Shown here in pieces: positions 15,062-21,092 of a DNA stretch of 21,092 nt. How positions within the stretch are numbered: the stretch's first letter is position 1; each line of letters begins with the position of its first letter. A program made the translations under genes and the position numbers. Origin of the DNA: JAWKRB01 sp041389885 (GTDB lineage Bacteria > Myxococcota_A > Polyangia > Polyangiales > Ga0077539); contig JAWKRB010000055.1 in NCBI GenBank assembly GCA_041389885.1, forward strand, positions 1 to 21,092, in the 5' to 3' direction. Below the pieces are notes generated by a model that was not told the DNA's origin, made no database searches, and saw only the letters and a program-made list of their open reading frames with translations.

Positions 15062-15556
15062 ATGGCCACCTCACCGCGATACGTCGGGACCACCGCTGCT
15101 GAGGCTGTGGCCTACGTCAGCGAGACGCTCGACGAGGACGACTTCCTGCGCGTCTTCGATCGCGACGGCGACGGTGAAGTGGCCGAGGACTCCGCAGACG
15201 AGCGCGCCTTCGTGCGAGCGGTCTGCGCGGCCGAGACCGAGGTCGATGAGGCGCTCGCGGCCTCGCACGGCGCGCCCTTCGTCGGGACCGTCCCTGACTC
15301 GGTGCGTGAGATCGTCGCGCTGCGCTGCCTCTGGTGCGCCGTTCGGCTGCGCGCCACGATGAAGGACGAGGCGAAGGCGCCCTACCGGCTGCTCTACAAG
15401 GACACCGACGCGCGCCTGACGCGCCTCGCCTCCGACAACCGAGCCCGCATCCCCGAGACCGGGCCCCCCGCGACGACGCCGACCGACGCGGCGGCGGAGG
15501 TCGTGGCGCCGTTCTGGGGCACGGGCAACGACCCGTCGACCTGGAGCGGCTTCTGA
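15062..15556 (+). CDS. Mu gp36-like protein (DUF1320)
   Basis: This 164-residue protein has the DUF1320 pattern. A helical start is followed by FLRVFDRDGDGEVAE (about residues 28-42), which resembles an EF-hand loop and is a usual feature of the family. Then come a helix with AETEVDEALAASHGAPF and VPDSVREIVALRCLWCAVRL. In Mu, gp36 is encoded between the major capsid and the tail genes and is thought to act in head-tail joining. The gene lies in the same place here, followed by HK97-gp10-like and DUF1834 genes. The C-terminal 40 residues are Pro/Thr-rich and variable. Its stop overlaps the next start (TGATG). The family call is good; a calcium role for the loop is unproven. Confidence 0.8.
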   Translation: MATSPRYVGTTAAEAVAYVSETLDEDDFLRVFDRDGDGEVAEDSADERAFVRAVCAAETEVDEALAASHGAPFVGTVPDSVREIVALRCLWCAVRLRATMKDEAKAPYRLLYKDTDARLTRLASDNRARIPETGPPATTPTDAAAEVVAPFWGTGNDPSTWSGF

Positions 15557-15951
15557 TGATCAGCCTGGGTTTCGAGTTCGACACGCGCTCGCTGCGGGAG
15601 TCCCTCGCCGGGCTGCCGAGCGCTCTCGACGACGCGCTCGAGGGCGCGCTGCGCCAGAGCGCCGCCGCGGTGGCGCACAGCGCCAAGGCCGAGCACGCCT
15701 ACACCGACCGCACGGGGCGCCTGACGCGCTCGATCCGCGCCTACGCGCCGCGCGGCCGCTTCTCCCGTGACACCCTCGCGGTCGAGGTCGTCGCCGCCAC
15801 CGACTACGCCTCCTACGTCGAGCGAGGCACCACCCGCTCGCGGGCCTATGCCTTCCTCGGCCCCGCCGCCGAGCGCAACACCGACCGCATCGAGCACCAC
15901 GCGCACGACGCGCTGGAAGCGGCGCTGCGGGCCACGGGGCTGCTGCGGTGA
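15556..15951 (+). CDS. HK97 gp10-like head-tail / tail completion protein
   Basis: This 131-residue protein shows the HK97-gp10 pattern: a helix with LAGLPSALDDALEGALRQSA, the conserved DRTGRLTRSIRAYAP near residues 53-67, DYASYVERGTTRSRAYAFLG near 82-101, and a final helix. Such proteins act as tail completion or connector components between neck and tail tube. The ATG at 15556 overlaps the upstream stop by one base. Its own stop overlaps the GTG start of the DUF1834 gene. The gene sits between gp36- and gp37-like genes, as often in Mu-like modules where a minor tail or virion morphogenesis protein is found. It is uninterrupted and its codon use is like its neighbours. Confidence 0.8.
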   Translation: MISLGFEFDTRSLRESLAGLPSALDDALEGALRQSAAAVAHSAKAEHAYTDRTGRLTRSIRAYAPRGRFSRDTLAVEVVAATDYASYVERGTTRSRAYAFLGPAAERNTDRIEHHAHDALEAALRATGLLR

Positions 15952-16556
15952 CGGCGCGCCTCGAGGACATCGAAGCGGCGCTGTTCGCCGAGCTGTCGCT
16001 GCTCAGAGGCACCCCGCCCACCGACACGGCGCCGTTCCGCATGGTCGACCGCTGGGCCGGAGAGGTCTCCGCCGACGGTGTCGACGAGGCGACCCTGGGC
16101 CGCAGCCCCAGCGCTCTGCTCGCCTTCGAGCGAAGCACGCCGGACGGGCGCGAGGGGGCCTTCGTCGAGACGGCGGGATCGCTCGTCGAGGTCGTCGAGC
16201 GGCACCTCTTCCGCGTCTACGTCACCGTGGTCGACACCCGCGGGGTGAAAGCGGCCACGCGGGGCACGGTCGGCCAGCAGGGCATCCTGCTGTGCACGCG
16301 GCTCGTGAAGGAGCGCCTGACCGGCCTCGACATCGACGGGCTGCTCGGCCGCGAAGGCGTGCGCCTGGTCGACCACGTGCCCTGGTCGATCGACCGCGGC
16401 TCGCACATCACCCATGTCCTGCGCTTCTCGGCGCGCGCCGAACTCGGTGTGCCCGCCGCAGAGCCCACGCCTGGCACGCCGTTCGTCTTCGACGGCGACA
16501 TCCAAGACCCCGACGAGACCGTCACGACTTCCACCGCGCGCGCGCCGCGGGACTGA
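15948..16556 (+). CDS. Mu gp37-like protein (DUF1834)
   Basis: This 202-residue protein starts at GTG 15948, overlapping the previous stop (GTGA). It begins with the amphipathic helix typical of DUF1834 (RLEDIEAALFAELSLLRG). A beta-rich centre follows, with PSALLAFERS, HLFRVYVTVVDTRG and a late helix (VKERLTGLDIDGLLGREGVR). It sits directly before the sheath gene, exactly where Mu gp37 lies before gpL. The family is thought to form part of the head-tail or tail-terminator assembly; its biochemical role is not well known. No enzyme motif is visible. The tail after about residue 175 is Pro/Thr-rich and probably flexible. Confidence 0.75.
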   Translation: MTARLEDIEAALFAELSLLRGTPPTDTAPFRMVDRWAGEVSADGVDEATLGRSPSALLAFERSTPDGREGAFVETAGSLVEVVERHLFRVYVTVVDTRGVKAATRGTVGQQGILLCTRLVKERLTGLDIDGLLGREGVRLVDHVPWSIDRGSHITHVLRFSARAELGVPAAEPTPGTPFVFDGDIQDPDETVTTSTARAPRD

Positions 16557-16564
16557 GGATCACC

Positions 16565-18110
16565 ATGCTGCCCAACGGATTCACCGCTTCGCACATCCCC
16601 ACCAACTCCTTCGCGGTGCGCCTCGCCGTCGGCGCCGGCGCCTCACGACCGAGCGGGCTGAAAGTCATGCTCGTGGCGTGCATGGTCAGCGCGGGCACGG
16701 CGACCGCGGCCGTTCCGGTCGAGGTCGGTGACGCGACGGACGCGAACGAGAAGTTCGGTGCGCGCTCGCGGCTCGCGGGGGCGTGTCGCGCCTTCCGTCG
16801 GATCGCCCCGCTGGCGCGGCTCTTCGCCTGCCCCGTCGCGGACCCCGGCGGCACCGCCGCGACCGCCGTCCTGACCTTCGCCGGTCCCGCAACCGCTGCG
16901 GGTGTGATCCGGATGCGCGTCGCAGGGCAGCTCGTGCGCGAGGTCCAGATCCCTTCAGGCACGACGCTCACGCAGGCCGCGGCGGCGGTGAAGGCCGAGC
17001 TCGACACGATGAGCGAGTTGCCCTGCACCGGCGCGCTCTCCGGCAGCGACAATGAGGTGCTCACGCTCACCGCGTCGAACACCGGCGCGCAGGGCAACCA
17101 GCTCCGGGTGCAGTTCGAGATCACCGCCACGGGCGTCACCATCGCCCTCAACGCCGCCTCGGCGGCGACGCGCGGCAAGGCCTACTTCGGCTCGGGTTCG
17201 CCGGCGACCGCGGGCTCTGGCACCGCGACGCTCACCTCGGCGCTCGCCGCGATCGAGGGTGCGCAGTACGACCGCGTGGGCGTCGACGTCGACGACGACA
17301 CCAACCGCACCGCGATCTCGCTGCACGCCACTACCCAGAGCGGCATCAACGTCGGCAAGCGCCGGATGATCGCCTCCCTCGGGCTCAACGACACCCCCGC
17401 CACGGTCCAGGCCGATGCGGTGGCGATCAACGACCCCCGCATCGTGCTGCTCTGCCAGAAGCGCCCCCACCAGCCCGGCAACGAGATCCTCGGTGCCTAC
17501 CTCGCAACCAAGGTCTACGGGCCCCTGGACGGCGCGCTGCCGGGCGAGCAGACCTACCGCGCCGCGAAGGCCAACGGGCTCTCGCTCTACCCGGCGGTGC
17601 TCGCGACTGACGAGGAGGAGCGCCTCGCCTCATCCGCGGTGAACAGCCTCCTCGCCGACGGCGTGACGGTGATCGGCGCCGACGGCGCGCACCCCGGCTT
17701 CGCCTCGGTCGTGCGTCCCGTGACCACCCGCACGCGCAACGCGCAGGGCGGCACCGACCTCGACGCACGACACCTCGAAGGTCGCCGTGCCCGATGCGCT
17801 CGCCGACCGTCTCGAGGCGTGGGCCGACGCGAACTACGGGGACAAGAACCTCATCCCCGATCCGCCCTCGACCGAAGAGGCACCGACCAACCCCTACCTG
17901 ATCTGGCCGAGCGCCATCCGAGACGATGCGCTCTCGATCCTTCGGCAGATGGAGGAGGAGGGCCTGGTGCGCAACGTGACGGCCCTGGCCTCCGCGGTCA
18001 CCGTCACCTCCGAAACCGTCGACGGCACGACCTACGCCGTCGCGTCGATCCCCACCGCTGTCGTCGACCACCTGCACAGCTTCGTCGGCGACGTGCGCCA
18101 GGTCGGCTGA
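16565..18110 (+). CDS. Contractile tail sheath protein (Mu gpL-like), frameshift near 17770
   Basis: The ATG at 16565 has GAGG just upstream. The first ~400 residues carry the Mu L layout: an N-terminal arm (FTASHIPTNSFAVRLAVGAG), a variable inserted beta domain (~100-215), and the sheath core with AAIEGAQYDRVGVDVDDDTN, DPRIVLLCQKRPHQPGNEI and VNSLLADGVTVIGADGAHP. Near 17770 the frame moves: ...RNAQGGTDLDAR is followed one frame over by DTSKVAVPDALADRLEAWAD, then NLIPDPPSTEEAPTNPYLIW and the closing LRQMEEEGLVRNVTALASAV to 18110. Two missing bases or one extra base would explain it. Sheath subunits surround the tail tube and contract at infection. The corrected length, about 515 residues, fits the family. 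Confidence 0.85.
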
Positions 18111-18154
18111 TCCCCGTCTCCCTCCCTCCCAACGCTTTCTGAACGAGGCACCCC

Positions 18155-18536
18155 ATGTCCAACGTGCGCGCGCCCGGCGGTTTCGCCGGGACCGGCAAGT
18201 TCTGGCTCAACGGCACCCTGATTTCCGAGGCTGCGCGCATCAGCGGCACCATCGGCGGCGGATCAACCGCGTCGTCACGCTCGGGTACACCGGCGAGACG
18301 ACCGAGGACCCGACCCTCACTGGAGCCTCAAGATCGACGGCTCGCCGTTGCGCTCCGGCTCCGCGGTCACCGTGCTGCGGCGCCTGCGACGCTCGGGAGC
18401 GGAATGCACGGTGAAGGTCAAGGTCGGCTCCGAGACCTACACGGGCCGGGGCAAGATCGGCCCGCTCGAGATCACCACCGAGCAGGGCAAGGCGACCTTC
18501 GCCACGTCGTTCATGGGCGACGAGCAGGAGGTCTGA
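18155..18536 (+). CDS. Tail tube protein (Mu gpM-like), two frameshifts
   Basis: A small protein of about 127 residues after correction lies directly after the sheath, the usual position of the tube gene. It starts MSNVRAPGGFAGTGKFWLNG. At about 18262 coding moves one frame back (INRVVTLGYTGETTEDPTLT) and at about 18320 one frame back again (WSLKIDGSPLRSGSAVTVLR...). It ends TYTGRGKIGPLEITTEQGKA to FMGDEQEV at 18536. Each shift is repaired by adding a single base; CTCAC-TGGAGC, for instance, would naturally be CTCACCTGGAGC. The beta-strand pattern and the ending are typical of Mu M-type tube proteins, which stack into the hollow tube that DNA passes through. The uncorrected frame would give nonsense after residue 36. 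Confidence 0.75.
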
Positions 18537-18537
18537 G

Positions 18538-19146
18538 ATGGGACGTCGCCGAGACGATGACGACGAGGCGGTCTCCGCCTTCGCTCGGGTGATGCAGGAG
18601 CGCGGTCGTCGCCCTCACCGCGTGATCCCCATGCCGGGCCTCGAGGGGGTCCGTGTCGCGATCATGTGCCCCACCGAGGGCGAGCTCACAACCGCCGACG
18701 TCGAGGCGCGCAAGCACCTCACCAAGGGGCTCGGCCTCAACGCCCTCGAGCTCTCGCTCGCCCAGGAGACCGAGCTCTCCCGGCGCGAGCGGGAGCTGCA
18801 GCTGCTCGCGCTGATCCTGCGCGACGCAGACGACCCCGACAGCGCGTTCGTCGAGAGCGTCGACGAGCTCCGCGAAGACCTCGAGGAGCCCCAGCGCAAG
18901 GGCCTCATGGCGGCGATGGAGGACTTCCGTCGCGAGCGCTACGAGGCGCGCACCCCCGAGGAATCCGAGAGGATCGTGGAGCTGGTGCGCGACCTAAAAG
19001 TCGTTGGGGCGCTGTCGACCTACTGGATGTCCTGCGATCCCGATTCGCAGCTCTCCATCGTGCACGCACTGGTCGAAGCGTGTGCGAAGCAGACGGTGCC
19101 CAGCTCCTCGGATACCTCGCCCTCGCCTGGGCAGACCACCACCTGA
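18538..19146 (+). CDS. Tail assembly chaperone-like protein (Mu gp41 position)
   Basis: This 202-residue protein is encoded between tail tube and tape measure, the place of tail assembly chaperones. GGAGG sits just before the ATG at 18538. It is helical and charged: MGRRRDDDDEAVSAFARVMQ, a compact part around GLEGVRVAIMCPTEGELTTA, then ELSRRERELQLLALILRDAD and EEPQRKGLMAAMEDFRRERY. The last 18 residues (Ser/Thr/Pro-rich) look out of frame, while the -1 frame over the same DNA reads DGAQLLGYLALAWADHHLTR and ends at 19199. In Mu, lambda and P2 the equivalent gene uses a -1 ribosomal frameshift. No canonical slippery heptamer was found at the crossover, so frameshifting or an indel are both possible. 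Confidence 0.6.
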   Translation: MGRRRDDDDEAVSAFARVMQERGRRPHRVIPMPGLEGVRVAIMCPTEGELTTADVEARKHLTKGLGLNALELSLAQETELSRRERELQLLALILRDADDPDSAFVESVDELREDLEEPQRKGLMAAMEDFRRERYEARTPEESERIVELVRDLKVVGALSTYWMSCDPDSQLSIVHALVEACAKQTVPSSSDTSPSPGQTTT

Positions 19147-19211
19147 CCCGCAGGGGCGTGTTGCCCCCTCCGCCGGCGGCGCCACCCGAGCAGGACTGAA
19201 GGACCCCACCC

Positions 19212-21092
19212 ATGCCCGAGGCGTCGCTCAAGATCACGACCTCCGGGGGTGCGGAGGCGCGTGCGGAGATCCGCGAGCTCGAGCAGGCCCTCGCGGCGGC
19301 GCAAGGGCGCGTCGACAAGCTCGCGGAGGCGTCGCGCACCAGGCGCGCACGCGGCGCCCGCCAGGAGCGCCAGACCGTCGTGCAGGAAGCGCAGGCGACC
19401 GCCAGCGGCGTCGTCGGCAGCTACCGCACCGCAGCCGTCACCGTCGAGCGCCAGGAGAAGCTCGTCACCCGGGCGAAGCTCCGCGAGCTCGCGCTGCAGG
19501 GCGACGCGCAGAAGCGCTTCGTCGCGCTCTACACCGAGGCCCACAAGCGGGCGACGGCGGCGTTCGAGCTCGAGGTCGGCAAGCGCGGCCAGCTCTCGGA
19601 CCGCGAGAAGCGCCAGGTCGAGACCGTCGCGCTGGCGATGGTGTCGGCGCACGAGCGGGCGGAGCGCGAGCGCACCGCAACGACGCGACGAGAAGCGGAG
19701 CGCCGTCGCATTGAGAACAACCGCGCCGTGGATCGACGGGCCCGGAACGCCGGGCAGGCTGCAGGCGAAGCGCTGACAGGCGGAGCCAGCCTCGCGCAGG
19801 CCCTCCACGGCGACATCCAGAGCACCCGAGCTCGACGAGCAGCCTCACTCACGAGCCTCGCCGGTGCCGTGGTGCAGAGCGGCGGGTCGCAGGCCGACGT
19901 GATCGTCGCGCAGCAGGCGCTTTCGGCTGAGGTCACCAACGGCCGGCTGCGGGGGCTTTCGCTGGCCGACGTGAGCGGTGCGATCGCAGGAGCGCAAGGG
20001 CAGTTTTCGGTGCTCTCTCCGGAGAGCGGCGAGACGCGCGCGCAGGCGCTCGGGCGGCAGATCGAGCTCCTCAGCTACGCGCGCGACACGTTCCAGGACC
20101 CTGGCCAGGTGCTCCGCCTCGCGGGTGCCCTCGGGCAACAGGGCATCCGGGGAAACGACCAGCGCCAGGTGCTGATGCAGCTCACGGGACTCGCCAACGC
20201 GGGCGCCATCGAACTCGGCAACCTCACCTCAGAGGCCCTCGGCCCGCTCATGCAGAACATCGCCAACGCGACGGGGTCGCTCGGCCCGCGCGCCAGCGCG
20301 TCGGATCGAGCCGACGCGGTTCGGCGGGCGACGGTGCAGAGCATGGCCGTTGCAGAGGTCGGGGCAGCGGCGGGCTTGAGTGCTCGCGACGCGCTCAACG
20401 CGAATTCGAAGCTCACTCGCGCGATGGATAACCCTCGCATCGCAGCGAACCTCTACGCAGGGATGCGAGGCCGCGGGCTCAGCGAGGAGCAGATCAGCAC
20501 TGTCATCGAAAGCCGCCAGGAAAACGGCCAGACCGTGCGCCGCTTTCGCAGTCGAGACGGCCTCTCGACCATGGCGTCGGTGATGGGGCTGATGGGCGGT
20601 GACGTCGCCTCGACGCTGAACCTTCTGCAGGGCGGCGGGCATGGCACGCCGATGGTGATCGACGCGCAGACTCGGCGTCTCGTCGGTGCGATGCAGTCGC
20701 AGACGGAAGGCGGCGAGGGGATGGACGCACGGATCAGGCGCTTCATCGCGGGGGCGTCGTTCACCGAGGCTGACGTGGACCGAGGGCGCGCAGCGCGCAA
20801 CGTCGATGCGTCCACCGCGATCACCACGAACGAGGAAATGCGCGCGGCAGCACTCCTGGACAACACGAAAGAGCTCACGAATCTCTCGAACGCGTTCGCG
20901 GCCTACGACGCGCAGAACCCCCTGACGAAGTACGCGGTGGGGGGTGGGCTCGCGGTGGGCTCGAAGGCCGCGGGAGCCCTGCTCGGAGGGGGCTCTGGCG
21001 TCGGCGCAGCGGCGATGGCGATGCTCGGAGGGATCTACGCGAACTTCCGCGCGATCGCGACCGGAGAGACCGTCGACGGGCGGCGGCTGTCG
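19212..21092 (+). CDS. Tail tape measure protein (3' end beyond window)
   Basis: An open frame runs from ATG 19212 to the last base (627 codons) without a stop. It begins MPEASLKITTSGGAEARAEI. The first ~180 residues are highly charged and coiled-coil-like (Glu/Arg/Ala-rich). The following part is helical with many Gly, Ala and Gln. A hydrophobic glycine-rich stretch (VGGGLAVGSKAAGALLGGGS onward, about residues 577-615) resembles the membrane-active segments of tape measures. Great length, helical repeats and position after the chaperone support the call. The protein would fix tail length and pass through the tube at injection. AAGGA lies before the start. From about 19680 codons ending in A or T become more frequent than upstream, hinting at mosaic origin. 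Confidence 0.8.
   Translation, partial: MPEASLKITTSGGAEARAEIRELEQALAAAQGRVDKLAEASRTRRARGARQERQTVVQEAQATASGVVGSYRTAAVTVERQEKLVTRAKLRELALQGDAQKRFVALYTEAHKRATAAFELEVGKRGQLSDREKRQVETVALAMVSAHERAERERTATTRREAERRRIENNRAVDRRARNAGQAAGEALTGGASLAQALHGDIQSTRARRAASLTSLAGAVVQSGGSQADVIVAQQALSAEVTNGRLRGLSLADVSGAIAGAQGQFSVLSPESGETRAQALGRQIELLSYARDTFQDPGQVLRLAGALGQQGIRGNDQRQVLMQLTGLANAGAIELGNLTSEALGPLMQNIANATGSLGPRASASDRADAVRRATVQSMAVAEVGAAAGLSARDALNANSKLTRAMDNPRIAANLYAGMRGRGLSEEQISTVIESRQENGQTVRRFRSRDGLSTMASVMGLMGGDVASTLNLLQGGGHGTPMVIDAQTRRLVGAMQSQTEGGEGMDARIRRFIAGASFTEADVDRGRAARNVDASTAITTNEEMRAAALLDNTKELTNLSNAFAAYDAQNPLTKYAVGGGLAVGSKAAGALLGGGSGVGAAAMAMLGGIYANFRAIATGETVDGRRLS

Overview
The window is part of a tailed-phage genome or prophage with a contractile (myovirus-type) tail. 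The DNA is very GC-rich and nearly every codon of the main genes ends in G or C, so the host is a high-GC bacterium. Nothing in the window identifies the host lineage. No host housekeeping gene, rRNA, tRNA, integrase, Mu-type transposase or lysis gene is visible, so prophage, free phage and metagenomic contig cannot be told apart.

Region 1 (1-5852, + strand) is a replication operon with overlapping stop/start junctions. It holds the C-terminal half of an SF2 helicase, a protein with two four-cysteine clusters, a VRR-NUC nuclease, a large primase-helicase with a C-terminal HTH domain (interrupted by one frameshift), and an unrecognised protein. The 3' end of the primase-helicase gene carries four copies of a 16-17 bp repeat, one inverted and three direct. 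Each copy is read in a different way by the protein frame, which suggests an origin or operator inside the replication gene.

Region 2 (about 5850-6973) is a control island of visibly lower GC. On the - strand it encodes a small two-helix membrane protein and a ribbon-helix-helix (RHH) DNA-binding protein. It also contains eight TTGA(A/T)T hexamers phased at 11 bp with two 13-bp steps, three inverted repeats or palindromes, and one degenerate copy of the region-1 repeat.

Region 3 (6974-21092, + strand) is a Mu-like late operon. The order is small HTH protein, small terminase, large terminase, DUF935 portal, gpI-type protease/scaffold with a nested scaffold start, decoration protein, major capsid, a broken small gene, a fibre-like protein, gp36 (DUF1320), HK97-gp10-like, gp37 (DUF1834), tail sheath, tail tube, tail assembly chaperone, and a tape measure running off the end. 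The phage therefore joins a Mu-type virion module to a primase/helicase replication module.

Several genes show apparent frameshifts in which the conserved protein jumps frame: near 3625, 10200-10480, 13960-14165, 14345-14395, 17770 and 18262-18320. No in-frame nonsense mutation was noticed, and neighbouring genes are intact. Uncorrected indels in GC-rich DNA are the simplest explanation; prophage decay is the alternative.
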